Shown: positions 8,541 through 17,628 of the stretch, one piece after another
Numbering within the stretch: the stretch's first letter is position 1
Layout: every line of letters begins with the position of its first letter
Assembly (NCBI GenBank): GCA_964488495.1
Contig: CAZAUQ010000003.1
Location: 1-64,000, forward strand
Reading direction: 5' to 3'
DNA from: UBA1402 sp964488495
GTDB lineage: Bacteria; Bacteroidota; Bacteroidia; Bacteroidales; UBA1402
DNA length: 64,000 bases
Notes under the pieces: model-generated
Told to the model about the DNA's origin: nothing
The model's input: the letters and a program-made list of their open reading frames with translations, nothing else
Databases searched by the model: none
Program-made: the position numbers and the translations under genes

Positions 8541-9866
8541 TTATAGGCGGGCATCGATCTGCTCCCGGGGTAAAAAGCTTTTGACGTCGTAAACCACTCC
8601 GTTCTTTTTGAGCAGACTTCTGATGTCCAGCTTTTTGAATGCTTCGTGAGCAACAGCCAACACTACAACATCGAATTTTTCCTTACAATTTTCAAGGCCT
8701 TCCCTGAACAAGGGGAGGCCGAATTCTTTCTGGAAATCGGCAGCATCGGCGTAAGGGTCGTAAAGGACTATATTGGAAGTATATTCGCTGAGGGTATTGT
8801 ACACATCCAGTACTTTGGTGTTGCGGGTATCGGGGCAATTCTCCTTGAAGGTTACCCCAAGAATCAGTATCCTGGCGTCTTTTACCAGTAGTCCCTTTTT
8901 GTTCATCAGCTGAATTACGCGATTACCAACATAGTTGCCCATGCCGTCGTTTAAATGGCGTGCATCGCTCATCATCCTGGGCAGGTAGCCGTGAATCTGT
9001 GCCTTTTGAATCAGGTAGTAGGGATCAACGCTAATGCAATGGCCGCCCACCAGTCCGGGGCTGAGGCGTATAAAATTCCATTTGGTGGCTGCGGCATCCA
9101 GAATTTCTTTGGTATCGAGCTGCATGGCGTTGAACATCCTGGCCAGCTCGTTAATAAAAGCAATATTGACGTCGCGCTGGGCGTTTTCGATGATTTTCGA
9201 AGCTTCGGCCACCCGTATCGACGATACTTTGTGGGTGCCGTTCAATAAAACGGAATGGTACAAAGCATCTACTTTGTTGGCCGTTGCAGGAGTGGAGCCC
9301 GAGGTGACTTTGATTATTTTCTCTATGCTGTGGGTCCTGTCGCCTGGATTGACTCGCTCCGGAGAATAACCCACAAAAAAATCCCTGTTGAATTGCAGAC
9401 CGGAGTCCTTTTCCAGTACCGGTACGCAAATGTCTTCAGTGACGCCAGGATAAACCGTAGATTCGTAGATAACAATATCACCTTTTTTCAGCACTTTGGC
9501 CAGCATGCTGCTGGCCTGAGTGAGGGGATCCAGTAGGGGGTGGTTGTTTTTGTCAATAGGCGTGGGAACGCATACAATGTAGTAATTGCAATTTTCGATA
9601 TCGGACAGCCTTGAACTGCAGTTAAAGCCTTGTCGAAAGGCTTCGGCCAGGACTTCAGAGCTTAACTCGCCTGTGGTGTCTCTGCCTTGCATTACAGCAT
9701 CCACTCTGCGTGGATTGATATCGAATCCCGTGGTCGGGTATTTGGTAGAGAAAAGCCTGGCCAGAGGTAAACCAACATAACCCAGTCCAATAACCGCAAT
9801 ACGGATATCGGAGTTTGAATGTGAGCTTGCTTTCATGGCCGGTGTTTTAAATGGATGCCCGGGCAT
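8541..9866 (-). CDS. UDP-N-acetyl-hexosamine 6-dehydrogenase (TviB/WbpO/WecC-like)
   Basis: The product is a three-domain nucleotide sugar dehydrogenase oxidising the C6 hydroxyl of a UDP-sugar to a carboxylate with two NAD+. The N-terminal Rossmann motif IAVIGLGYVGLPLA lies at about residues 24-37, the catalytic Cys sits in GGHCISVDPYYL, and the C-terminal UDP-binding domain includes VKDARILILGVTFKEN and CPDTRNTKV. The wording GHCISVDP and GRDTTGEL is closest to the Vi/WbpO UDP-GlcNAc or GalNAc type, which feeds surface polysaccharide synthesis. ATGs at 9866 and 9836 are both possible; the shorter matches family N-termini better, the longer has a more A-rich leader. It follows yidC by 8-38 bases and is probably in the pyrG-yidC transcript. 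Confidence 0.88.
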   Translation of the reverse strand: MPGHPFKTPAMKASSHSNSDIRIAVIGLGYVGLPLARLFSTKYPTTGFDINPRRVDAVMQGRDTTGELSSEVLAEAFRQGFNCSSRLSDIENCNYYIVCVPTPIDKNNHPLLDPLTQASSMLAKVLKKGDIVIYESTVYPGVTEDICVPVLEKDSGLQFNRDFFVGYSPERVNPGDRTHSIEKIIKVTSGSTPATANKVDALYHSVLLNGTHKVSSIRVAEASKIIENAQRDVNIAFINELARMFNAMQLDTKEILDAAATKWNFIRLSPGLVGGHCISVDPYYLIQKAQIHGYLPRMMSDARHLNDGMGNYVGNRVIQLMNKKGLLVKDARILILGVTFKENCPDTRNTKVLDVYNTLSEYTSNIVLYDPYADAADFQKEFGLPLFREGLENCKEKFDVVVLAVAHEAFKKLDIRSLLKKNGVVYDVKSFLPREQIDARL

Positions 9867-9874
9867 CAGGTTTG

Positions 9875-11749
9875 TTAATAACGCCTGTTTTTGGCTTGTT
9901 GTTTAATTTGCTCTCTCTGCATGCGTTGAGCTTCTTCGAGTCTTTTGGCAAAGCCCGATTTCTTGACGGGTTTATTCTTGTTTTCCATCAACTGTTTAAG
10001 CATCTTTTGTTCGTCTATGGTAGCTCTGAAAAGATAGGTCTGCCCAATGGTAAACAAAGTCGAAACGAAATAGTAGAAACTCAGGCCAGAAGAATATTGG
10101 TTAAAAATAAACAGGAACATTACGGGCATCAGGTACATCATGGTCTTCATGCCTGGCATTTGAGCGCCGCCGCCGGTGCTGTCGTTGTTTATTTTGGTGT
10201 AAACCAGGTTGGTGATAGTCATCAGTAAACAAAACAAACTGATGTGGTTTCCAAAAAATTTACTGATGAACGGAATATTGGCTTCCCAGGTAATGATGGC
10301 ATCGTAGGTGGAAAGATCCTGAGCCCAAAGGAAACTTTCCTGCCTCAATTCGATAGATGCCGGGAAAAACCAGAACATGGCAACCAAGATGGGGAATTGC
10401 ATCAACATAGGCAGACAGCCACCCATGGGATTGACCCCGGCGCGTTTGTAGAGCTCCATGGTAGCAGCAGAACGTTCCTGTGCTTTGCTTTCGCCTGCAA
10501 GCCTTATGTTGATTTCGTCAATCTGGGGTTTGAGCAAACGCATCTTAGCCGAAGATTTGTACGACTTGAAGGTCAGCGGCAAGATCAACAGTTTAATACA
10601 GATGGTCATCAATATGATGATGATACCGAAATTACCAATAAAGCTCCCGAAGAAATTGAACATGGGGATTATCAGGCCTACATTGACCCAGCGAATAATG
10701 CTGCCTCCCAGGGGAACCAGGTTATCCAGGTCGAGTTGTTCTGCTTTTTCAACGCCTTTGTCAAATTTCTTAAGAATGGAGTATTTGGTGGGGCCAAAAT
10801 AAAATTTCAACTGAGCTTCCCTGTTGCCGCGCATATCAAAGTCTATGGCCGAACGCAGGGCGTAATTCTTGATGTGAGGGGACAGATCGTTTTCTAATTT
10901 AGAGCTTAATTCGTTGGAAATAAGGCCTTTGTCGTTAATTAGCACGGAGGCGAAAAACTGATCCTTAAAAGCAATCCAACGCAGGCGGTTATTCACACTT
11001 TTGCTGTCGTCTTTGCTTTCGCTCATTTTTTCAACATCGTCTCCCATAAATTTGTATTGCAACATGGAATAACGTTGTTCAAATTTCCGGCCCTTTTCCT
11101 GACTACGCATTTTAACGGCCCAATTCAGGTCCAGATTGCTGATACTGGGCGAGAGCATATTTTCGAGCCCCTGTCCCCGGATGTCCATAGACATCAAATA
11201 ACTGCCTTCCTGCAGGGTATACACAAAGTCAATATACTGATCCTGAGCCAGAGCAAGCCTAAAAACGAATTCCTGAGGATTTTGTCCCTGTACCGGACTG
11301 AAATAGAGGTCTTTGGTGTTTATAATGCGATTATTGGTGCTTATAAGCGTGATATCAAACGAGGAATTTTTTTCGTCAAACAAAATCAAGGGCAGGGAAT
11401 CATAGGTGACGTATTTTTTGAGCCTGACAGAGGCTATGCGTCCTCCTTTGGAAGCCAGACTTAGCTCCATCAGGTCGTTTTCGATGCTGAAAATCTGATT
11501 TTCGCCGGCAAGAAAAGCGGCAAACTGACCATAATCACTGATTGCCTGAGTCCCGGTTTGTCCGGCTTCTGCCTGTTCCTGTTGATAGGGGGCCGTTTGC
11601 TCTGTGAGCGGTTTTTGAGGTGTTGCTTGTATTGCACTTTCTTGTTGAACGGCTTGTTGTACTTTTTGCTCTGTAGGTTTTTGGAGCAGGCTGAATCCGA
11701 CAAGAATCAATAAAATAAGTCCAAATCCGATTAAAGTATTTTTATCCAT
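9875..11749 (-). CDS. yidC: membrane protein insertase YidC
   Basis: The 624-residue protein inserts and folds inner-membrane proteins, alone or with SecYEG. It has an N-terminal anchor helix (IGFGLILLILVGFSLL, residues 7-22), a Gln/Ala-rich linker, a large periplasmic P1 beta-sandwich domain and the conserved C-terminal 60KD_IMP membrane domain from about residue 350. That domain includes GGCLPMLMQFPILVAMFWFF and MPVMFLFIFNQYSSGLSFYY. The tail is very basic (KRLEEAQRMQREQIKQQAKN), typical for ribosome contact. It begins four bases after the pyrG stop, so pyrG and yidC are co-transcribed, an arrangement common in Bacteroidetes. Confidence 0.97.
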   Translation of the reverse strand: MDKNTLIGFGLILLILVGFSLLQKPTEQKVQQAVQQESAIQATPQKPLTEQTAPYQQEQAEAGQTGTQAISDYGQFAAFLAGENQIFSIENDLMELSLASKGGRIASVRLKKYVTYDSLPLILFDEKNSSFDITLISTNNRIINTKDLYFSPVQGQNPQEFVFRLALAQDQYIDFVYTLQEGSYLMSMDIRGQGLENMLSPSISNLDLNWAVKMRSQEKGRKFEQRYSMLQYKFMGDDVEKMSESKDDSKSVNNRLRWIAFKDQFFASVLINDKGLISNELSSKLENDLSPHIKNYALRSAIDFDMRGNREAQLKFYFGPTKYSILKKFDKGVEKAEQLDLDNLVPLGGSIIRWVNVGLIIPMFNFFGSFIGNFGIIIILMTICIKLLILPLTFKSYKSSAKMRLLKPQIDEINIRLAGESKAQERSAATMELYKRAGVNPMGGCLPMLMQFPILVAMFWFFPASIELRQESFLWAQDLSTYDAIITWEANIPFISKFFGNHISLFCLLMTITNLVYTKINNDSTGGGAQMPGMKTMMYLMPVMFLFIFNQYSSGLSFYYFVSTLFTIGQTYLFRATIDEQKMLKQLMENKNKPVKKSGFAKRLEEAQRMQREQIKQQAKNRRY

Positions 11750-11753
11750 AATA

Positions 11754-13358
11754 TTATTTGTTGATGCAGGCTTTGATAAAGTCTACAAACAAGGGGTTGG
11801 GGTTGAGTACGGTACTGTTGTATTCCGGGTGGAACTGAGTGCCGAGATACCATTTTTTGTTGCTGAGTTCGACCATTTCTACCAGTTGTGTATCAGGATT
11901 GATCCCTACGCATTTCATACCGGCAGCTTCGAAACTTTCTTTGTAGTGGTTGTTGAATTCAAAGCGATGGCGATGTCTTTCCTGAATAAGCTCTTTTTGG
12001 TAAGCACAATAGGAAATAGAATCTTTGTTCAATACGCAGTCGAAATCACCCAATCGCATGGTGCCACCCATATTGGTGATGGTTTTTTGTTCATCCATCA
12101 GGTCAATAACGTTGTCTGTGGAGTTGGGATTGAACTCAGTCGAGGTGGCATCTTTGATACCAAGCACATTCCGTGCAAATTCAATACACATGCATTGCAT
12201 ACCAAGGCAAATGCCAAAAGTGGGCAAATTGTGTTCGCGGGCGTATTTAAGCGCAGTAATTTTGCCTTCGATACCCCTGACGCCGTAGCCCGGGCCAATC
12301 AGTATGCCGTCCAGTCCTGAGAGTGTTTTTTCCACATTGTCTTCCTCCACTTTTTCGGCCGGTATCAGGCTCAGATCCAGACAACGGTCGTTGTAGGCCG
12401 AGGCATGTTTGAGTGATTCTGTAATTGAAATATAAGCGTCGGGCAAGGTGGTGTATTTGCCTACAAGCCCTATTCGAACCTTTTTGGTGGCACTTTTCAT
12501 CTTGTTGACAAAATCTATCCAGGGCTGCAGATCCGATGCTGTATCCACCGGCAGGTTGAATTTTTCCAGAATAATTGTGTCCAGGTTTTCCTGTCGTATT
12601 TTAAGCGGAATTTCATAAATGCTTGGTAAATCGATGCATTCGATAACAGCTTTTTCTTCTACGTTGCAAAAAAGGGCCACTTTTTTGCGTATAGTTGTAT
12701 TCAGGGGATGTTCGGTGCGCAGAACAAGAATATCGGGTTGAACTCCCAATTCGAGCAATTGTTTGACGGAATGCTGTACAGGTTTAGTCTTGAGTTCTTT
12801 GGCTGCTGCCAGATAGGGGACATAAGCCAGGTGGATGCACATACAGTTGCTGCTGCCCAATTCCCACCTTAGCTGACGCATGCTTTCAATAAAAGGCAAA
12901 GATTCAATGTCACCAACCGTTCCTCCAATTTCGGTGATGATAAAATCGTATTGCCCTTTGAGGCTAAGTTGCCTCATGGAGCGCTTGATTTCGTCGGTTA
13001 TGTGAGGAACAACCTGTACGGTTTTACCAAGGTAATCGCCTCTTCTTTCTTTGCTTATGACAGTCTGATATATACGACCAGTAGTAATGTTGTTGGCGCG
13101 GGTGGTTTTAACGTTGAGAAAACGCTCATAATGACCAAGGTCAAGATCGGCCTCGTGACCGTCGCAGGTTACGTAACATTCCCCATGTTCCAGCGGGTTG
13201 AGGGTGCCCGGATCAATGTTTATATACGGATCAAACTTTTGAATGGTGACTCTGTAGCCGCGAGCTTGCAGAAGCTTTCCCATTGCTGCCGATAAGGTCC
13301 CTTTTCCTAAAGAAGAAACTACGCCTCCGGTGACGAAAATGAATTTGGTATTTTTCAC
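11754..13358 (-). CDS. pyrG: CTP synthase
   Basis: The 534-residue enzyme makes CTP from UTP, ATP and glutamine. The N-terminal amidoligase domain begins FIFVTGGVVSSLGKG (residues 7-21) with the P-loop and continues with the canonical DPYINIDPGTLNPLEHGE and TEIGGTVGDIES. The C-terminal class I glutaminase domain has the oxyanion strand GPGYGVRG, the nucleophile Cys in FGICLGMQ and the His/Glu pair in TQFHPEYNS. Length is normal for the family and all key residues are present. It heads the leftward pyrG-yidC-dehydrogenase run. Confidence 0.98.
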   Translation of the reverse strand: MKNTKFIFVTGGVVSSLGKGTLSAAMGKLLQARGYRVTIQKFDPYINIDPGTLNPLEHGECYVTCDGHEADLDLGHYERFLNVKTTRANNITTGRIYQTVISKERRGDYLGKTVQVVPHITDEIKRSMRQLSLKGQYDFIITEIGGTVGDIESLPFIESMRQLRWELGSSNCMCIHLAYVPYLAAAKELKTKPVQHSVKQLLELGVQPDILVLRTEHPLNTTIRKKVALFCNVEEKAVIECIDLPSIYEIPLKIRQENLDTIILEKFNLPVDTASDLQPWIDFVNKMKSATKKVRIGLVGKYTTLPDAYISITESLKHASAYNDRCLDLSLIPAEKVEEDNVEKTLSGLDGILIGPGYGVRGIEGKITALKYAREHNLPTFGICLGMQCMCIEFARNVLGIKDATSTEFNPNSTDNVIDLMDEQKTITNMGGTMRLGDFDCVLNKDSISYCAYQKELIQERHRHRFEFNNHYKESFEAAGMKCVGINPDTQLVEMVELSNKKWYLGTQFHPEYNSTVLNPNPLFVDFIKACINK

Positions 13359-13415
13359 AATTACAAGTAGTTATATTAACTAAACTTTCTCCGATACTAA
13401 AAAAAACTAAAAGCG

Positions 13416-13423
13416 CAAAATTA
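13416..13423 (-). promoter_or_regulatory. pyrG -7 promoter element
   Basis: TAATTTTG on the minus strand is a perfect TAnnTTTG element in the 76-base divergent gap, about 58 bases before the pyrG ATG. No clear TTG partner is seen at -33. Confidence 0.4.
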
Positions 13424-13473
13424 CGAAAAAAGTTTTGAAAAGAAAGTCTTACTTTCGCAGAAAATATCAAAGT

Positions 13474-15180
13474 ATGCTAAATAGGATGATTGGTGGATTT
13501 GTATTGCTTGTTTTAATACAAAGCCTGCCAATGAATGCCCAGGAAAATATCATACCCGGATATTCATTGTTTTTAAATACCATTCCGAATCTTGATAATA
13601 ACAGGCTGCTGACCAAGGAGAACGATTCTCTGAAGCTTGAACTGATCACCGATGCTGAATCTGAAATTTCACCCGAACGAGCCTTGTTGGATAGCCTATC
13701 TGTGATAATAAGGAAAAGTCTGGGCTTAAAATCCGATACAGTTATTCTTGACACTAATGCTGCCGACAGCCTGAGAAAGGTTTATTCCGGCGACAGTCTT
13801 AAATTGATCGATGCTTTGGACAGTCTATATTCGGGCAGAAGAATTAACGGCCCGGCGACAGCCCTGAGCGATTCCCTGAATCTGCAAAGTTCCGATAGTT
13901 TATCGGCTAAAAATATTCATTCCAAAGAGCCTGAACTATCTCCTTTACACCGTTATATAAGAGAGTATGATGTTTTCAAAAACTGTGTATATCCAAGGCC
14001 GCCTTTGGAATTACCTGAAGATACTGTACTGGATTATCCCAAAATGAGCCCTTTATTTATGCCCTTGGTTTTCAACGCCAGAAAAAGAGATTTAAAGCTG
14101 GAGTGGAAAGAACCAAAACAACAGCCTGTTCCCGAGAGCTGGCTCCAAACGCAACTGCTGGGCCAAAACAGCGGACTCCATTATGTCAGGCGTCTGGCCA
14201 GGCAAATTCTGCTTGCCTTCGAAGTGGAACAAATCGACAAAATTCATTATCTGGAAACAGATTTGCCGGAACCCGAAAGACTGGAAGTGCCCCTGGAAAC
14301 TAACCGTCCAATACAATGGGCTCCCCCCCAGAGAGTTCGTCCCCAAAGTGTGGAAGCGCTGCCCTCAGCTCCGGTGCGCTACACTCATTGGATTGTCAAA
14401 GGCCGTTTATCTAACCAGTTGACACAGACCTATGTTTCTCCCAACTGGTCCAGTGGAGGTGTCAGCAATATGTCTACTTTGTCGGCCTTTTACTGGGTGG
14501 CCAAATACGACAACAAAAATGGCATACAGTTTGATAATTTTATTGATATAAAATTAGGATTCAATACTGTATCCAACGACAGCCTGCGCAAGGTGAATAT
14601 AAGCAATGACCAGTTTCAGGCATCCAGCAAATTGGGTATAAAAGCAGTCAAGAATTTTTATTATTCGGCTTCGGTAGATTTTACCACTCAATTTTTAAAT
14701 AATTATAAAACAAACACCTACGACATGAAAGCCGCCTTTTTATCACCGGCTAAACTGTATGTGGGTTTGGGTATGGACTATAAGATCAGAAACAAAGAAA
14801 AGGGCTATTCCTTTTCGGCCTTGCTTACCCCCTTTACCTATCGTCTGAATTATTTACACAACATTACAGATTTCAATCCTAAAGCCTACGGTATAGAAGA
14901 AGGAAAACATTTCGGGCAGGATATGGGTTTCAAAATTGCAACTACCATAGATATGCAGATTACAGAATTAATTAGCTGGAATTCTTATTTTTATTTGTAT
15001 TCCGATTTTAATTATATTGATTCTGAGTGGAAGAACACCTTCAATTTTAACGTGAATCATTATCTCTCGACCCAGTTGTTTATTCATATGAAAATGAATA
15101 CTAAAAACGAAAGGGCCGAAGGGGAAAAACTCATACAATTCAAAGAATTTCTTAGTTTTGGCCTGGTATATTACTGGTAA
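13474..15180 (+). CDS. DUF3078 outer-membrane-associated protein
   Basis: The protein has a signal peptide (MLNRMIGGFVLLVLIQSLPMNAQ), a low-complexity Ser/Leu/Asp-rich stretch with repeated DSL units (about residues 55-155), a charged middle and a C-terminal domain from about residue 310. That domain has the DUF3078 hallmark LTQTYVSPNWSSGGVSN and alternating aromatic beta strands up to the terminal YYW. DUF3078 proteins are widespread in Bacteroidetes and probably form outer-membrane beta structures; no function is established. An in-frame ATG at 13435 would add 13 basic residues before the signal peptide, so 13474 is preferred. It lies divergent from pyrG. Confidence 0.8.
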   Translation: MLNRMIGGFVLLVLIQSLPMNAQENIIPGYSLFLNTIPNLDNNRLLTKENDSLKLELITDAESEISPERALLDSLSVIIRKSLGLKSDTVILDTNAADSLRKVYSGDSLKLIDALDSLYSGRRINGPATALSDSLNLQSSDSLSAKNIHSKEPELSPLHRYIREYDVFKNCVYPRPPLELPEDTVLDYPKMSPLFMPLVFNARKRDLKLEWKEPKQQPVPESWLQTQLLGQNSGLHYVRRLARQILLAFEVEQIDKIHYLETDLPEPERLEVPLETNRPIQWAPPQRVRPQSVEALPSAPVRYTHWIVKGRLSNQLTQTYVSPNWSSGGVSNMSTLSAFYWVAKYDNKNGIQFDNFIDIKLGFNTVSNDSLRKVNISNDQFQASSKLGIKAVKNFYYSASVDFTTQFLNNYKTNTYDMKAAFLSPAKLYVGLGMDYKIRNKEKGYSFSALLTPFTYRLNYLHNITDFNPKAYGIEEGKHFGQDMGFKIATTIDMQITELISWNSYFYLYSDFNYIDSEWKNTFNFNVNHYLSTQLFIHMKMNTKNERAEGEKLIQFKEFLSFGLVYYW

Positions 15181-15229
15181 TTTTGAATATTAATTCAAAC
15201 TCAAATCAACAACCTTAACAGATTTGTTA

Positions 15230-15237
15230 TATCTTTG
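15230..15237 (+). promoter_or_regulatory. promoter element for rseC-rnf operon
   Basis: TATCTTTG is a perfect TAnnTTTG element 37 bases before the rseC ATG at 15274. No convincing TTG is found 17-23 bases further upstream, so the call rests on the -7 element and its position. Confidence 0.45.
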
Positions 15238-15273
15238 CCTCGTTATAATTCTGGACGAAGCAAAAACAATATC

Positions 15274-15423
15274 ATGGATGAAATTCGCCATTCCGGTTTG
15301 GTGGAAAGTATTGATGAAAAAGGCCTGCATATTCGGATAGATCAGTATTCGGCCTGCGGAGACTGTCAGGCGAAAAATTTTTGCTCTTCGTCCGGGAAAA
15401 AAGAAAAAATAATTGATATTCTT
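15274..15423 (+). CDS. rseC: RseC/MucC-family protein, 5' part only (cut by assembly gap)
   Basis: Fifty codons are present before the run of N. The start MDEIRHSGLVESIDEKGLHI and the Cys-bearing segment SACGDCQAKNFCSSSGKK match the N-terminal domain of the RseC/MucC family, which in Bacteroidales regularly precedes rnfB and is thought to serve the Rnf/SoxR-reducing complex. The family is about 140 residues with two membrane helices after the Cys motif, so about 90 residues are missing into the gap. The ATG at 15274 follows a promoter element at a sensible distance. Confidence 0.8.
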
Positions 15424-15523
15424 NNNNNNNNNNNNNNNNNNNNNNNNNNNNNNNNNNNNNNNNNNNNNNNNNNNNNNNNNNNNNNNNNNNNNNNNNNNNN
15501 NNNNNNNNNNNNNNNNNNNNNNN
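15424..15523. other. assembly gap (100 N)
   Basis: Exactly 100 N. The genes on the two sides are different (rseC on the left, rnfB on the right), and each lacks a substantial part. From usual family lengths about 450-500 bases should lie here, so 100 is a placeholder rather than a measured length. Confidence 0.97.
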
Positions 15524-16240
15524 TGCCGGAATTTTGCTGAAGCCTGCGTCAAAAGTGAAAGCCTTGACGGACTTTTTTGCCCGGTAGGAGGTAACGATGT
15601 AATGAAGTCGGTGGCCTCTCTCTTAGGCCGGGAGGCGGTGGAGGCTGAGCCTATGCTGGCTGTTCTGCGTTGTAACGGGACTTGTGCCCATCGGCCAAAA
15701 ATCAACCAATACGAAGGTGTTTCAAGTTGTATGGCTGCCTCCCTGCTGTATGGAGGTGATACAGCCTGCACCTTTGGTTGCCTGGGTATGGGCGATTGCG
15801 TGGCTGTATGCCAGTTTGATGCTTTGTCTATGGACAAGGAAACCGGCCTGCCTGTGGTGGACGAGGCCAAATGTACAGCTTGTGGAGCCTGCGTCAGAGC
15901 CTGTCCCAAAAATTTATTTGAATTGCGCAAAAAAGGCCCCAAATCGAGGCGAATCTTTGTTTCCTGTATGAATAAAGACAAAGGTGCCCTGGCCCGTAAA
16001 GGTTGTGCCGTGGCATGCATAGGTTGCGGTAAATGCGAACAGGTTTGTGCCTTTGATGCTATAACCATCAAAGACAACCTGGCCTACATTAATTACAATG
16101 CCTGCCGGTTTTGTCGTAAATGTGTGGAAGTTTGTCCGACCAATTCAATTTGGGAATTAAATTTTCCACCCAGAAAAAAAGCAGCTGAACAAGAATTAGC
16201 TACAGGAACTGAAACGGGAATAAACGCAACGACAGTTTAA
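15524..16240 (+). CDS. rnfB: Rnf complex subunit RnfB, N-terminus missing in assembly gap
   Basis: About 238 codons remain. The first visible residues CRNFAEACVK continue the N-terminal [4Fe-4S] domain (its last Cys ligands), followed by GLFCPVGGND. Two further ferredoxin-like clusters are visible as CTACGACVRACP, CIGCGKCEQVC and CRFCRKCVEVCP. RnfB is the ferredoxin-accepting, multi-cluster subunit of the ion-pumping ferredoxin:NAD+ oxidoreductase. The membrane helix and the first Cys cluster (usually about 60-65 residues) are lost in the gap. It is followed 53 bases later by rnfC. Confidence 0.93.
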   Translation, partial: CRNFAEACVKSESLDGLFCPVGGNDVMKSVASLLGREAVEAEPMLAVLRCNGTCAHRPKINQYEGVSSCMAASLLYGGDTACTFGCLGMGDCVAVCQFDALSMDKETGLPVVDEAKCTACGACVRACPKNLFELRKKGPKSRRIFVSCMNKDKGALARKGCAVACIGCGKCEQVCAFDAITIKDNLAYINYNACRFCRKCVEVCPTNSIWELNFPPRKKAAEQELATGTETGINATTV

Positions 16241-16293
16241 TTAAAACTTGAATACCGGGAGAACTTAGAGGAATACTCCGAAAATATATATCA

Positions 16294-17625
16294 ATGAGAA
16301 CCTTTTCTATGGGAGGGATACATCCTCCTGAAAATAAAATCTCGGCCGGAAAGGCCATAGAGCAAATGCCCCTGCCGGCACAGGTAACCATTTTGCTGAA
16401 CCAGCATTTGGGTGCCCCCGCTGTTCCGCTGGTTCAAAAAGGGGACAGGGTCAAAACCGGACAACTGATTGCCAAGGCTGCCGGTTATGTATCGGCCAAT
16501 ATCCACTCTTCGGTGACGGGTAAGGTGTTAAAACTCGATGAAGTCTACGATGCGGGCGGCTACCGTCGTCAGGCTGTCGTCATTGAGGTGGAACCCGATG
16601 AGTGGGTCGAAGAAATCGTTTTGAATCCTACCCTGAAAAGAGAGTGCACACTGAGCGCCGAAGAGATAATTAAAAAAATTCAGGAAGCCGGAGTAGTGGG
16701 CATGGGAGGAGCCAGTTTCCCCACCCATGTCAAGCTCAGTCCGCCTCCGGGCAGCAAGCCCGAAGTTCTGATAGTGAACGCTGTAGAGTGTGAACCATAT
16801 CTGACTTCCGACCATCAGCTGATGTTGGAAAAAGGCATGGAGATCATTCTCGGAACCAAAATAACGATGATGGCCCTCAAGGTGACCAAGGCAGTCATCG
16901 CCATCGAAAACAATAAACCCGATGCCATCGCCTTGCTCCAAAGATTGGCTATTCCCTATTCACAAATAGAAGTGATGCCTTTGGCAGTTCATTATCCTCA
17001 GGGTGGAGAAAAACAACTTATTGACGCTGTCCTTGGCTGTCATGTGCCTTCGGGAGCTCTGCCCGTGGTCACCGGTGCCGTGGTATTGAATGTGGGCAGT
17101 GTGTTTTCTACCTATGAGGCGGTGCAAAAAAATAAACCCGTCATCGATCGGGTAGTCTGCGTAACGGGTAAAAGCGTAAAGAAGCCCGGTAACTATCTTT
17201 GCCGCATAGGAACTTCCACGCAGGAATTGATTGATTTTGCCGGCGGCCTGCCCGATGCTACAGCCAAAGTCATTTCGGGCGGTCCTATGATGGGTAAGGC
17301 CCTGATCAACACGCAGATTCCGGTAAGCAAAGGGACATCGGGCATTTTGCTGATGGACAGCAAAGAAGCCCGCCGCAGTAAAGTGTACAACTGCATACGT
17401 TGCAGCCATTGCATTGAGGCTTGTCCTATGGGCCTGGAACCCTTTTTGTTGATGAATCTTTCGGAATTGTCTGATTGGGAAAATATGGAAAAAGATCGCA
17501 TCATGGATTGTATTGAATGTGGTTGTTGTTCCTATGTTTGTCCTTCGAACCGGCCTTTGCTCGACCATTTAAGAGTAGGAAAATTCAAGGTGGGAGCCAT
17601 AATCAGGGGAAGAAAAAACCAATAA
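16294..17625 (+). CDS. rnfC: Rnf complex subunit RnfC
   Basis: The 443-residue subunit is the NADH/FMN module of Rnf on the cytoplasmic face. It starts MRTFSMGGIHPPENK, typical for the family. The flavin/NAD-binding Gly-rich motif GMGGASFPTHVKL lies near residues 137-149 and the acidic NAVECEPYLTSDH follows. Two [4Fe-4S] motifs lie at CIRCSHCIEACPMGL (from about residue 367) and CIECGCCSYVCPSNRP (from about 407). Length and order fit the family. It is separated from rnfD by three bases, so the genes are tightly coupled. Confidence 0.96.
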   Translation: MRTFSMGGIHPPENKISAGKAIEQMPLPAQVTILLNQHLGAPAVPLVQKGDRVKTGQLIAKAAGYVSANIHSSVTGKVLKLDEVYDAGGYRRQAVVIEVEPDEWVEEIVLNPTLKRECTLSAEEIIKKIQEAGVVGMGGASFPTHVKLSPPPGSKPEVLIVNAVECEPYLTSDHQLMLEKGMEIILGTKITMMALKVTKAVIAIENNKPDAIALLQRLAIPYSQIEVMPLAVHYPQGGEKQLIDAVLGCHVPSGALPVVTGAVVLNVGSVFSTYEAVQKNKPVIDRVVCVTGKSVKKPGNYLCRIGTSTQELIDFAGGLPDATAKVISGGPMMGKALINTQIPVSKGTSGILLMDSKEARRSKVYNCIRCSHCIEACPMGLEPFLLMNLSELSDWENMEKDRIMDCIECGCCSYVCPSNRPLLDHLRVGKFKVGAIIRGRKNQ

Positions 17626-17628
17626 GCT

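Noticed and set aside
15235..15540. Continuous frames running through the N gap at 15424-15523
   Set aside because: They only exist because N codons are read as open; the two sides are different genes.
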